A stretch of DNA of 63,169 nt from positions 1 to 63,169 of the IMG/VR virus record IMGVR_UViG_3300043468_000449; one strand, 5' to 3'. The translations under genes and the position numbers were made by a program. Within the stretch, counting starts at the first letter, position 1. Each line of letters starts with the position of its first letter. The stretch is from a virus. The notes under the pieces were generated by a model. It saw only the letters and a list, made by a program, of their open reading frames with translations, was not told where the DNA came from and ran no database searches. Shown piece after piece: positions 25,496 to 35,026 of the stretch.

Positions 25496-26077
25496 TTATG
25501 CCCCGCCGAATTTAATACTCGACATATCAGGCAATGAAAATGTATTGGCAGTTGCAACTTTTGGAGTTGTTGTTGTTGGTTTGTATGTGAAATCGATTGG
25601 CAAATCAGACGGCATAGTTGTATCACTAGTTTTAGTTTGTGCAAGTGTTGCAGTCGTAGGTGATGTTGCCGCAGTTGCAGTAGTTGTAGCAGGTGAAGTT
25701 GTTGCCGCAGTAGTCGTTGGATAGGTCGGAGATTGCGTTCTTAAATTAGCAAGTTTTTCGCGTTGCTGTGCTTGCATATTTTGCAAGACTTGTTGCTGTT
25801 GATGAAAGTATTCAGGATTGGATGACAATCCTTTTGTCATTGGAGCATATGAACTTTGCTTTGGACTAATCCAGTTCATTAATGGCGCACCATAGTTTTT
25901 ATCAACAGTTAACCACTTGCCTCCACTTGTTGGCAAAACATTAAGCGGATCCATTATATTCAGAGGATCAACAACTTTTCGCAATTTAGCCGAATACTTG
26001 CCTAGTCCTACTTGGTGTAGTGGATCAAGATTTTTTGTTACAAATGTGCCAACAGATTTAGTGAATGAACCACCCAT
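25496..26077 (-). CDS. MGG-type putative internal virion protein (FGG tag)
   Basis: This 193-aa protein starts MGGSFTKSVGTFVTKNLDPL and ends with NTFSLPDMSSIKFGGA, the third copy of the FGG tag. The middle has a short Gln-rich helix (FHQQQQVLQNMQAQQREK) and a Thr/Ala-rich linker. It differs from the two downstream proteins in its N-terminal half. Confidence 0.55.
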   Translation of the reverse strand: MGGSFTKSVGTFVTKNLDPLHQVGLGKYSAKLRKVVDPLNIMDPLNVLPTSGGKWLTVDKNYGAPLMNWISPKQSSYAPMTKGLSSNPEYFHQQQQVLQNMQAQQREKLANLRTQSPTYPTTTAATTSPATTTATAATSPTTATLAQTKTSDTTMPSDLPIDFTYKPTTTTPKVATANTFSLPDMSSIKFGGA

Positions 26078-26079
26078 AA

Positions 26080-26361
26080 TTATAATCCTATTTTTGACCT
26101 AGCTTCCAAGCAAAGTTTCGATCCGGGTTCAAATAATCTACACGCAGTAGGTCGGCAATTATAAACAGAACACTTAACTGCGGTTCCAACTTCACCTACT
26201 AAAGCTACGCACCTGTTATTTTCAGTCTTCATCAGAGGATAGTCAGTTCGTTGCATTTCTTGCGGGATGCCAGTTGCATCTGATCGATCTCGTTTGAAGA
26301 TCGGCCATGACCACTTAAAACTGCAACAAGCTCCGCATTTTTCACAATCATAGTTTGTCAC
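26080..26361 (-). CDS. YkgJ-type cysteine-cluster (putative Fe-S/Zn) protein
   Basis: This 93-aa protein has the YkgJ/UPF0153 cysteine pattern: C6, C9, C12, C13 near the start (YDCEKCGACC), then C51, C64, C69, C74 and C84, with the typical NNRCVAL and CSVYNCRPTACRLFEPG. These proteins are predicted to bind Fe-S or Zn; their substrates are unknown. It lies between two MGG genes in the ejection block, near a PAPS-reductase-like gene. It overlaps the 144-aa gene by 4 nt. Confidence 0.75.
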   Translation of the reverse strand: MTNYDCEKCGACCSFKWSWPIFKRDRSDATGIPQEMQRTDYPLMKTENNRCVALVGEVGTAVKCSVYNCRPTACRLFEPGSKLCLEARSKIGL

Positions 26362-26792
26362 ATTCCGTACATTTTTCCAACCCCAGAAAGCGCACTAGTT
26401 GCCAATGTTTTTCCTGCATTTGCCCATGCGTTACTGACTAATTCAGGGTTCGTGCTATGGATTTCAAATGGATTCATAACCATAAAATTTAAGGCATCTG
26501 GATTATTTTTTAGTTTTTCATTCATCTCTAGTTGTTTTTGCATTTCCAGATATTTCTTATACATTTCAGATTGATTTTGACTCGTCAAAGCGGCAGATGC
26601 TGGACTACTGAAATCAATATCGCTAATACCCTGTGCTAATGCGCCAAGACCTTGACCTATTCTTTTATTTTGCGCTTGCTGTGCATCAAATGCCGCTAGG
26701 TCTGCGGCGGTTGCTTGAGTTGCTTTAGGGACTGTGCCTGCCGCAAATTGCGCTTCGCCTATTTTATTTGTTCCTGTGTTTGCTCCACCCAT
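26358..26792 (-). CDS. MGG-type putative internal virion protein
   Basis: This 144-aa protein starts MGGANTGTNKIGEAQFAAGT, has a helix-rich centre, and contains NPELVSNAWANAGKTLATS near the C-terminus. The PELVSNAWA motif is shared with the 564-aa protein but the DNA coding for it differs. It lacks the FGG tag. It starts one base after the PAPS-reductase stop. Confidence 0.55.
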   Translation of the reverse strand: MGGANTGTNKIGEAQFAAGTVPKATQATAADLAAFDAQQAQNKRIGQGLGALAQGISDIDFSSPASAALTSQNQSEMYKKYLEMQKQLEMNEKLKNNPDALNFMVMNPFEIHSTNPELVSNAWANAGKTLATSALSGVGKMYGM

Positions 26793-26793
26793 A

Positions 26794-27627
26794 TTATTTC
26801 TCCCAAGTTACTGGTTTGAATCCTAAATCTGGTATCACGATATCTTCGTATGGTGCAAGATGTGATATATTTGTCACAGTTGCTTTTAACTTTGGGCAAT
26901 ACACTTGATTGCCTTGATGTCGATCTACACAATTTAAGCAAGTCGGATAGAAGTCTGCGTTCAAAGATTTATCAGGATTGTTTGTCCACCCAGATTTTGT
27001 TTTAATATATCGGGTTGGATCGGCTTTTACTTTGTTATCTTCTAGATATTGATAAATGTCGCGATCAGTCCAATCGCGCATAAGGTAAAGCGAAACGGGA
27101 CTGCCATCAGCATGGCGAATATCCTGCGAAATAGGCACATGACCCTTGATCAAATCAGTATCGGAATTCTTTGTTCCAATCCAAACAGACTCCCACGGCC
27201 AATTAAAGGTTCCTGTGGGTCGTTTTAGGAAGTCATCCACACCGCACATGAATTTCTCGCCTTTCTTTGGACGCTCGGTTCCTAATGACAAAACAACTGC
27301 TTTGGTTCCCCATTGGAAGTAGTGCAGAAGATCAAAGCGCACCTCGCCAGTTTCTGTATCAGGACCATCTGCTAATGCAAATCGGCTTGCAGGGTAGTCA
27401 AAGACAGTCAAATCCCAGTCTCGGATCAATTGATCTGAATACGCATAACGCTCGCGAAATTTCGGTTGCCTAAATTGAATTACAGGGACATCGATTCCAG
27501 CTTGAAATTTGAGCAAATGAAGCATCGCAGTCGAGTCTTTGCCGCCTGACCACAGAACGACAGAATTGGGCCAATTTTTCGCCCATAACTTGGCTTTCTC
27601 GATTGTTTCGTTAATAAGTTGATCCAT
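26794..27627 (-). CDS. PAPS reductase-family (adenine nucleotide alpha hydrolase) protein
   Basis: This 277-aa enzyme has the PP-loop SGGKDST (27-33) binding ATP or PAPS. Downstream are FMCGVDDFLKRPTGTFNWP and the C-terminal Cys set FYPTCLNCVDRHQGNQVYCP, forms seen in phage PAPS-reductase homologues. Family members act in sulfate assimilation, tRNA thiolation and DNA phosphorothioation (DndC). Which of these applies here cannot be told. It is flanked on both sides by MGG virion genes, with a YkgJ-like protein nearby. Confidence 0.75.
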   Translation of the reverse strand: MDQLINETIEKAKLWAKNWPNSVVLWSGGKDSTAMLHLLKFQAGIDVPVIQFRQPKFRERYAYSDQLIRDWDLTVFDYPASRFALADGPDTETGEVRFDLLHYFQWGTKAVVLSLGTERPKKGEKFMCGVDDFLKRPTGTFNWPWESVWIGTKNSDTDLIKGHVPISQDIRHADGSPVSLYLMRDWTDRDIYQYLEDNKVKADPTRYIKTKSGWTNNPDKSLNADFYPTCLNCVDRHQGNQVYCPKLKATVTNISHLAPYEDIVIPDLGFKPVTWEK

Positions 27628-27644
27628 ATAGACAGATTTTTTGT

Positions 27645-28517
27645 TTATATGATAATCGCCGCCGCACCGATTGCCGCACCACCAAGTGCCGCACCACTTT
27701 CAATCATCTTCCCTTTTGCGGAATTTTGGCTAATTGCATTATTTACTGCCGCATTGTATAAAGATTGATCATAAGCCTGACGATTTTGTCTTTGAACATT
27801 AGATAGATTTAAAATCTCTCCCATATTTTTACTTAAATAGTCAAAAGTATTCTGTTGTGCTTCTCCAAGTCCAGTCCCTAATTGTTGCGCTCCTGCAAAA
27901 ATATTCTTCTGCCAATCCGCCATTGCGCCAAGGTTCTGCGCTTCTTGTCCCATCCTCGCGCCAATTAAAGTGCCGGGATCAAGTCCCCCAGTCGGGCGTT
28001 GCTGGCTAGAAACGAACCTATTTCGCAGTTCAATATCTTCCAGCATCCGCTTGCGTCCCTCTTCGGTGGACACATCTGCAAGCATGGATCGACCAAAAGA
28101 TGACGAAGGATCGACTCCAGTTCCGCTGACCGCAGAAATGCCTTTATTTTTCAACCAAGCATCCATGCGGTTTTTAAAAGACTCGTCAGAGGTCACCGCT
28201 TCGATTTGCTCTGGCAATTGATACCGCATACGAGCGGTGGCTGGAGAAAGCAACTCTTCGCCTTGCCTTGTTCTTGCCTCATTCGATAAACCAAATTGCG
28301 CGGCTTGCCGAGAAGTCTGCTCTGCATCGAAATCCTGCATCAATGGTTGCGTCTGCCGATACAGATCAAATAACTGACTTTTAGTTCCAATGTCAGCAAG
28401 TTGACCTTCTAATGCGCCTTGACCATATTGAAATTTTTGCGCTAGAATAGCATTATCTGTTTGATAATCAGGTCGGCTCATGTATTGACCCGGATTGACT
28501 GTTGCGGCTCCACCCAT
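27645..28517 (-). CDS. MGG-type putative internal virion protein
   Basis: This 290-aa protein starts MGGAATVNPGQYMSRPDYQT and consists of helices (GALEGQLADIGTKSQLFDLY, then LGTGLGEAQQNTFDYLSKN), ending in a small-residue apolar segment (GAALGGAAIGAAAIII). The hydrophobic end could insert into membranes. Such architecture suits a DNA-ejection protein; the function is inferred from position. Confidence 0.6.
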   Translation of the reverse strand: MGGAATVNPGQYMSRPDYQTDNAILAQKFQYGQGALEGQLADIGTKSQLFDLYRQTQPLMQDFDAEQTSRQAAQFGLSNEARTRQGEELLSPATARMRYQLPEQIEAVTSDESFKNRMDAWLKNKGISAVSGTGVDPSSSFGRSMLADVSTEEGRKRMLEDIELRNRFVSSQQRPTGGLDPGTLIGARMGQEAQNLGAMADWQKNIFAGAQQLGTGLGEAQQNTFDYLSKNMGEILNLSNVQRQNRQAYDQSLYNAAVNNAISQNSAKGKMIESGAALGGAAIGAAAIII

Positions 28518-28519
28518 AA

Positions 28520-28909
28520 TTAATCCTTTCGTTTAATGTAAAATACTTCTCGATTTAATCGTTCCATTCCTAACTTATCCATGATTTCATTGGTGAATGT
28601 AAATCGCTCACTTTGCAATGGAACTCCAACATAGCCGGGACCACCTGTAAGTTGGTTGTAAACTCGCCAGTCATGCATAGTTTGTATCACATCCCGTGGC
28701 GTTGTAAAATCTGGATGGAAAGCAGGATAAATTGTTGGGATGAATACATGGTCACTATAGCCAACTAGCTTGTTATCTTTGTAATGACCATATACATTGA
28801 TTTGAGGATGATCTACAACCTTGTGATCAAATGTTTCCGCGAAATCAGCAAGTTCAAGAAACTCTGCTGAATCTTTAGGTATTAGCTTATATTCAATTGG
28901 TGATCTCAT
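28520..28909 (-). CDS. GNAT-like protein
   Basis: This 129-aa protein has the order of a small GNAT-like fold: INVYGHYKDNKLVGYSDHVF (beta4-like) and a C-terminal NEIMDKLGMERLNREVFYIK. A canonical acetyl-CoA loop (Q/R-x-x-G-x-G/A) is not evident, so activity is uncertain. Similar proteins occur between tail and PAPS-reductase genes in other phages. Confidence 0.5.
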   Translation of the reverse strand: MRSPIEYKLIPKDSAEFLELADFAETFDHKVVDHPQINVYGHYKDNKLVGYSDHVFIPTIYPAFHPDFTTPRDVIQTMHDWRVYNQLTGGPGYVGVPLQSERFTFTNEIMDKLGMERLNREVFYIKRKD

Positions 28910-28920
28910 GTATTTATTTA

Positions 28921-29172
28921 TTAGTTAAACCCAACAAAAATCTCATCTGGAACTGGGCCTTGTTTAAAACCTGTATACTGCGAAGCAACTTGATCCAAGA
29001 CATCTTGACGATCATTGTATGTGCCGCACAACGCACACGGCAAGCACTCATTTTGATTTTTTTCAAAAGGAATAGACGAGTAGACAGGAACCAGAAATTC
29101 ATCTGCAAAAGGCGAGATGAATTTATTCGGAAACTCTGTCAATCTTTCTTTTGATTTGGCAATACTTGGCAT
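28921..29172 (-). CDS. Hypothetical protein with CxxC
   Basis: This 83-aa protein has one CPC..LCG-type site (ECLPCALCGTYNDR) and short hydrophobic stretches. It is compatible with a small structural or zinc-binding protein but no family is recognised. It follows the nozzle-like gene by two bases. Confidence 0.5.
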   Translation of the reverse strand: MPSIAKSKERLTEFPNKFISPFADEFLVPVYSSIPFEKNQNECLPCALCGTYNDRQDVLDQVASQYTGFKQGPVPDEIFVGFN

Positions 29173-29174
29173 AA

Positions 29175-31304
29175 TTAGCAGGGATTTTTTGCCTTGAATT
29201 CTTGCGCGGCATTGGTTGCGGCTTGCTCTGCCAGCGTTTCAGCCTCTTCTCGCGCATGAGCATAGCTAACTGTGGAAATATACGAGGCAGATGCGGTAGC
29301 AGAAATCGTCTTGCTAGAACTTGTGCAATTTACAGTCACAGTCTTATAAACTTTGGCACTCCAGTTTTCTTGTGACAAGGATAAATTTTCATACGGACTT
29401 TCTTTCAAGTCGATAGTAAAATTGTCACCATTTTGACCTACAACGCACGATTTGGTTTCAATATATTGAGGAATTCCAGTAGCTTTTTCGCTCCAAGGAT
29501 CAAGAAAAATCCTAACGATTTCGACGCCCATTTGACCGCACCATTCAATTAATACAGAGAAAGCCTTGTCTACATCGTTAGTTAATGGGCTTTCGCAAGT
29601 CTCGTATGTAGCTAATCTATTTGCTGATTCTGTAATTAAACGACGATATTGCGTATTCAGAAATCCAGCTTTTTCTACTTGGCTTTCGTAATCTGTGCCT
29701 CTCCATTGGTAATCATTAGTAACTGCTAAAATCCTAGTATTTAGAATTGATAAATACCTTCCTTTTGATCCCTTATAGCTTACTTTTACATCTACAGTTC
29801 CGCCGATTTCAGTAGCTTCAATTTCGGAATAAATAAACTGCTTTAAATCCATTCCGTCTCCAAGCAATGGAGTTTCAAGCTGGCAATAAATTCGATTGTA
29901 TAAATCAGTTGTAGTTCCATCAGGATTTATCTGAAGATAACTGTCATACTTTTCTGGCATGAAAGCCTCCCACAAATGATTGTATGAACCATCTGCGGTT
30001 GGTGCATAATCGATAGAGAATTGAAAGCACCGATTCTGACTATCAATCTTTCCTGTTGTCCATTGAACAGGTCGAGTGCCTGTCCAAACTCCCGCCCATG
30101 CTGGTTGCCGTCCACTCCCCCACTCGGCGGCAGGAGCATAGTCCATAACCATTGTGTCTGTGTTTAACTTTGACAAGTATGGAACGGAATACATCAAGTA
30201 GTTTTCAAACGACACAGCACAAATATTCGATGGGTTTCCATCTAAAAATCGCTTTGTTCGCGCCATCTCGATATCTTTAAATAATACTTGAGAACTTAAA
30301 TACGATGCCGCCGCCACATCCGCCGCAACCAATCCGCCATCAGAATACCACCACATTTGTCCTGCTTGGAATGCAATTGACCGAGGCGCAACGCATCCAA
30401 CAGTTGGATAAAGCGTATTCTGAAAATTAGTAGTTGTAGTCCATTGCGTCCTATCCAGCACACCAGATGCTAGTGAGTAAGTAGCTCGATCTGTGAAAAC
30501 AATTAGCCGAGTAGATGTATCTTGACCAACATAAGAAACAAGACCAGTCACAGGTCGCACAAACGCGAAATCGCCCCTGCCTGTGCCTGTCGTGCGTTCC
30601 TTCCAGCTAGTTGGATCGCCAAGGTCACTAGCAAGAACGATATTTTTTTCAGCAATCCACATCCTGTTGCCGCTATAAGCCATGTGTGTGCCTGTAGGAA
30701 TGCCGTGATCTTGCGTTCCTTGTTTGTCGCTACCATCCCACCATGCTGGCGCAGAGATGCCATCCTGTATCATTACAATTGTGTGAGCAGGCGTTACTAA
30801 TTCGTTTTCTGATGTCGCAAGATTTGCTGTTTTTGTGGCAAGCGCAAAGAAAAGATTTTCAACATCAGGATCGAACTTAATGTTGTTCAGTTTGTAGTCA
30901 TTCCAGTTTTTAGGCTGAACTAGTGGGAAAGGTGCGTAGTAAACATTACCATCTACTGCAAAGACCATGTAGCTTAATTCTGTTGCAATGACTCCTTCGC
31001 CATTTACATCGAAAATCTTTGCAGGAACTACTCGATCAACTCCATTTTCCTCGCGGCTAAATGATGCGTATTTCTGTTTGTTTGCCTGAAATATAATGCC
31101 ACCTTGCAGGTTTCCGGGTGGCAGAGAAAGGCGCATTGCGTAGCCGGGTCGAGTCTGCGCGATTCCACCTCGAATAGAAAGGTTAGTTCCCCACTTAAAC
31201 TGGTTTTCAGGCAATGCCCAAGGATTGCGAACAGAATTGACTCCCTGCGTCCATCCTGTGGTGATCTTTTGAAGTCTACCTGATGTGATATTTTCACTTT
31301 TCAT
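29175..31304 (-). CDS. Tail nozzle/stabilisation-like protein
   Basis: This 709-aa protein has the pattern of podovirus nozzle or tail-stabilisation proteins: an N-terminal GWTQGVNSVRNPWALPENQF, a segment NRMWIAEKNIVLASDLGDPT and beta-rich repeats through the middle. The last 50 residues (CTSSSKTISATASASYISTV, then EAETLAEQAATNAAQEFKAK) resemble the DUF5977 type tail module. It overlaps the large adaptor-like gene by TAATG. Short-tail placement is inferred, as no tape measure or sheath gene is seen. Confidence 0.55.
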   Translation of the reverse strand: MKSENITSGRLQKITTGWTQGVNSVRNPWALPENQFKWGTNLSIRGGIAQTRPGYAMRLSLPPGNLQGGIIFQANKQKYASFSREENGVDRVVPAKIFDVNGEGVIATELSYMVFAVDGNVYYAPFPLVQPKNWNDYKLNNIKFDPDVENLFFALATKTANLATSENELVTPAHTIVMIQDGISAPAWWDGSDKQGTQDHGIPTGTHMAYSGNRMWIAEKNIVLASDLGDPTSWKERTTGTGRGDFAFVRPVTGLVSYVGQDTSTRLIVFTDRATYSLASGVLDRTQWTTTTNFQNTLYPTVGCVAPRSIAFQAGQMWWYSDGGLVAADVAAASYLSSQVLFKDIEMARTKRFLDGNPSNICAVSFENYLMYSVPYLSKLNTDTMVMDYAPAAEWGSGRQPAWAGVWTGTRPVQWTTGKIDSQNRCFQFSIDYAPTADGSYNHLWEAFMPEKYDSYLQINPDGTTTDLYNRIYCQLETPLLGDGMDLKQFIYSEIEATEIGGTVDVKVSYKGSKGRYLSILNTRILAVTNDYQWRGTDYESQVEKAGFLNTQYRRLITESANRLATYETCESPLTNDVDKAFSVLIEWCGQMGVEIVRIFLDPWSEKATGIPQYIETKSCVVGQNGDNFTIDLKESPYENLSLSQENWSAKVYKTVTVNCTSSSKTISATASASYISTVSYAHAREEAETLAEQAATNAAQEFKAKNPC

Positions 31305-34300
31305 TAGAACATCACAGGTTCACTTCCATCAGCATAAACAAGGTTTGCAATCTGTGGAGGTTGGAATGCATGACCATCAAGATGCTCTTGCTGATTTTTA
31401 AGGTAATTGAACGCAACGCCCCAGTAACGAGTCGCCTGCTCTGCAAAGTCTTTATCTTCCAAATCGCAAGCGTGAACTGCGGTTATAATTGCTCGTTCAT
31501 GCTCCAGAGGAATGTAATCCTGCTTGGAAGTCACAGTTGGAGGCGAGACACGATAAATGATTCGCGCCCAAGCACATTTCTTGCCAATGCGAACTCGTCT
31601 GTAACTAGGGTTAATTTCGGTTGGATGATATTGACCAATCAGAGTCAAATCATTACTGCGCCCGTAATCCCATGCATAAAGACTTACATATCCATCTGTT
31701 ACTGGTTTTTCAATATGTGCGATACTCTTAACTAGAACTGGACCCTGAACATTATCTACAAAGAAAGTAGAGGTAGTTTTATTTCCAGTCGTTAAATATT
31801 CAACTCGACCAGTAGTCGAAGATAAGTTTCTAGCGTTATTTAAAGTGTCATAAAGCTCAAATTCATCGCTTTTAATCTTGCGAACATAGTATGTAGTTCC
31901 TGCAACAAGACCACTTGGTAATACATCGTTTTCAGTTGCGCGAACAGTTACGGAATCGCCAGTTTCATACAAGCAAGCAGGCGCATAAATGCTAGTCGAA
32001 GGCTGGACTGTCATTACCCTACGAATGTCTAGCGTCAATCGACCAGTCCCCGGCGTTGCAATCGGAACTAATACGCCACCAGAATAAACTTTAACACGAT
32101 TACCAAATAGCTTTACAGTATAATCCGTTCCAGCAACCAACGGAGATGGCAATGTTCCAGATGATGTAAAGCTAACTATCTCATCATCTGCAATGTATTG
32201 AATGTTATCTGGCTCAATTAAATCATCGTAAACACTAGGAGTGACAGTAAAACGAATTCCAAAATATGTTTGACCAGTTCCAAATGCCGTTGCAATAACC
32301 TTGCCTTTAGAAGCAAATATATTCCCTGTAGCAGGGACAAGATTTATAGAAACGCTATAACTAAATTGCGTTGGCGATATATATGTTATTGTTTTAATTC
32401 CATTATATTCATTTTGATCAGCACCGCTAATTAGAATTTGATTTCCATTTGAAAATCCATGTGCAGAGCTTGTTGTAACAGTAGCAATCAATGAAGATGT
32501 GGTGATGCTAAAAACACTTTTGTCTCCTATTAAAGCGTTTGCTTCAGAAGTATAAACCTTTCCAGACACATCACTATCTTTGCGTAACCAAAATTGCGTT
32601 ACTCCATTATCAATCGATGGAGTTGTAGTTGGAAGCAAGAAATCAGTTCCAAAGTAAAAGCCTTGAGTTTGTCCTAGAGAGGTATAGTCACCTCGCCAAT
32701 TTCCAGTAAATGCAACGCCAAATGCGCGAGAAAGAACTACATATAATGTTCCTGATCCAGAAGATTTGATATCTACATCTGAATAGTCAGTATTCTTAAT
32801 CGTAAAAGTATTGCCAGCAGTAGGATTTTCTGCACGATATACAGTTCCTGCCGCTAATGGAGATGGTAATGTTCCTGTGCTTTGGAATTCAACAAAAACT
32901 CCAGTAGACGGAGAAATCGTGACGCTGGGCGGCGATGTGTATCCAGTTCCTTGCGTAATAATGTCAATGGAAGTAACTTGCCCTCCAAATACATTTGCTT
33001 TTGCTGTTGCTCCAGTTCCTCCACCACCTTCAATTTTAACTTGTGGTGCTTCAGTATACCCAGAGCCACCAGAAACCTGTGTGAATTTCGAGATAAACGA
33101 TGTGGTAATGCTTGCAGTTGCAGTAGCTTGATTGCCTGATGCAACTTTAGCGGCAGTAATGTTTCCTGTAGCTGGGTCTAATGCAGATGTAACAATATAA
33201 GTAAATGTATTAGTAGCAACATCTGATATTGTTTTAGTTCCGTTATAGTCGTCTGGAAAAGCACCGCTAATTAAAATTTGATTTCCATTTGCAAACCCAT
33301 GAGCAACAGCAGTTGTTACTGTTGCTATTAAAGTAGCAGGATCGGTCGCAATACTTGTAACAGTAAAATTTGTAGTTGTAGGTGGCGCAATTGTTACTGT
33401 AGGAGCAGATGTATATCCTAATCCAGAATCTGTAATAATCACTTCAGAGATAGTATTACTTACTGTATTGCGAATTGCATAACCAGTTGCAGTCCTAAAT
33501 TGCTGACCAGCAGGAGGAGTTGGAGGATCGCTAAATGTCACAGCAGGTTCAGTTGTATATCCTGAACCTCCAGCAGAAACACGAACAGATGTTACAGAAC
33601 CTACAGGAACTGCCGCAAATTGCGCTCCTGTTCCAGATGGTGCAGGAATTGTAAGCCCCGCCGCAGAAATCTGATTAGTTTTTCCAACGCTTGCCGTAGC
33701 AGAGATTAATTTTACCAACGAAAACACACCGCTACCGGGTGTAAGAAGAACGATAGGATCGACAAAGAATGTTCCAGTTGAAGCAACTGCGTCTGCTTGA
33801 TTTTCGTGAAGCGTTACCGATGTCGAATCAATTACATTTACAAAGTAATTTTTATTACTAATTAATGGACGGGGTAATACGCCACCAGATGTAAATGCTT
33901 CGACCTGATCTCCATCAACAAATAAGTGAGGAATTGTAAAAGTTAACTTTGTTTCAGGAAAAATTTCTTTACGAATATCAACATTGATAGGAGATGTCGA
34001 TCCAGTTGTGTAAACCTCATTGTAATTATTTTCAGCGTTTTCCTCTGTTTCAAAAACTTGAAGATTCGTGGAGTCTAAAAGATTGCCAAAGTAAGTTGTT
34101 TCTGACTTCAATGGAGCAGGCAATGTCTGTCCCGCAGGAAATACAATAGGGTTTGCAGGACTAATGCCAATCGTTGGAGCGGTTGCAAAGCGTAATGCTG
34201 TTACAACACGGCTTGCTCTTTGATCAAGAAACTCTAGCGGACTAGAACCAACGATTGATTGTAATAAAATTGGATAATCTCCTGCTTGAGCATTAAGTGA

Positions 34301-35026
34301 ATCATTGTAAATCTTAATCGTGAGCGCATCGACAACGCCGATGTAATATGTTTTGCCACTAGACAAAGGAATTGGCATAGTCCCAGAAATCGGAATTGGA
34401 GTAATAGTCATTCCCTGCCCAGAATCTAACTGGTGAGCAGTAGCAGATTTGAAAGTCTGAATAGGCGAAATTGACACTTCGCGAGTATTAACTTTTGATC
34501 CAGATGGAGCGATAGTTCCGTAAGGAAAGTCAGAAATGCTATTGATAGGAACAAGCAACCCATCCACACCAGTCCCATCAGGCAATTGACTCCGAATATC
34601 TCGGTTTAAATTATCTGTGCCAATAATACGAAGAACTTTGCCGACATCATTGCTTGATTCAGCAATAGCAACCAACTCGGAAGGCTGGATGACTTCCATG
34701 AGGGTAGCAACATATCCTCTATCGTCCCATGCCCACTCGACAGGGTTATACTTTCCGCCTTTATTTACATGGTATTGAAAGAGACGATTGCGGAAGTATG
34801 TTGGACTGCCGTCTACATTAACCGCTAACGGCACAGAAACGCCGCGAGGCAACGCAATAGAGCATCCATCCCACCCCGTGCAGACATCTACCTCTGCGGT
34901 AGAATGCATCCAATGCCCACTCTCCATGAGAGTCTGGACTGCCTGACTGATCTTGCGAAAAATTTTAGTCTGATCTGTCGTTCCTAAAATTTCCGCGCAT
35001 TCCTCGAAAATTTGCGATACGAACAT
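31304..35026 (-). CDS. 1240-aa adaptor/neck-like protein with inserted beta repeats
   Basis: The ends resemble a head-tail adaptor: N-terminal IFEECAEILGTTDQTKIFRK, and C-terminal YIPLEHERAIITAVHACDLE. In between are at least six copies of a module with LP.PL..GT.Y (for example TLPSPLAAGTVYRA, TLPSPLVAGTDYTV), four of GxGYT.xPxVxI, and two longer near-duplicates (ATVTTAVAHGFANGNQILIS and ATVTTSSAHGFSNGNQILIS). The insert is more than 800 residues. It likely forms collar or whisker structures. Confidence 0.6.
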   Translation of the reverse strand: MFVSQIFEECAEILGTTDQTKIFRKISQAVQTLMESGHWMHSTAEVDVCTGWDGCSIALPRGVSVPLAVNVDGSPTYFRNRLFQYHVNKGGKYNPVEWAWDDRGYVATLMEVIQPSELVAIAESSNDVGKVLRIIGTDNLNRDIRSQLPDGTGVDGLLVPINSISDFPYGTIAPSGSKVNTREVSISPIQTFKSATAHQLDSGQGMTITPIPISGTMPIPLSSGKTYYIGVVDALTIKIYNDSLNAQAGDYPILLQSIVGSSPLEFLDQRASRVVTALRFATAPTIGISPANPIVFPAGQTLPAPLKSETTYFGNLLDSTNLQVFETEENAENNYNEVYTTGSTSPINVDIRKEIFPETKLTFTIPHLFVDGDQVEAFTSGGVLPRPLISNKNYFVNVIDSTSVTLHENQADAVASTGTFFVDPIVLLTPGSGVFSLVKLISATASVGKTNQISAAGLTIPAPSGTGAQFAAVPVGSVTSVRVSAGGSGYTTEPAVTFSDPPTPPAGQQFRTATGYAIRNTVSNTISEVIITDSGLGYTSAPTVTIAPPTTTNFTVTSIATDPATLIATVTTAVAHGFANGNQILISGAFPDDYNGTKTISDVATNTFTYIVTSALDPATGNITAAKVASGNQATATASITTSFISKFTQVSGGSGYTEAPQVKIEGGGGTGATAKANVFGGQVTSIDIITQGTGYTSPPSVTISPSTGVFVEFQSTGTLPSPLAAGTVYRAENPTAGNTFTIKNTDYSDVDIKSSGSGTLYVVLSRAFGVAFTGNWRGDYTSLGQTQGFYFGTDFLLPTTTPSIDNGVTQFWLRKDSDVSGKVYTSEANALIGDKSVFSITTSSLIATVTTSSAHGFSNGNQILISGADQNEYNGIKTITYISPTQFSYSVSINLVPATGNIFASKGKVIATAFGTGQTYFGIRFTVTPSVYDDLIEPDNIQYIADDEIVSFTSSGTLPSPLVAGTDYTVKLFGNRVKVYSGGVLVPIATPGTGRLTLDIRRVMTVQPSTSIYAPACLYETGDSVTVRATENDVLPSGLVAGTTYYVRKIKSDEFELYDTLNNARNLSSTTGRVEYLTTGNKTTSTFFVDNVQGPVLVKSIAHIEKPVTDGYVSLYAWDYGRSNDLTLIGQYHPTEINPSYRRVRIGKKCAWARIIYRVSPPTVTSKQDYIPLEHERAIITAVHACDLEDKDFAEQATRYWGVAFNYLKNQQEHLDGHAFQPPQIANLVYADGSEPVMF

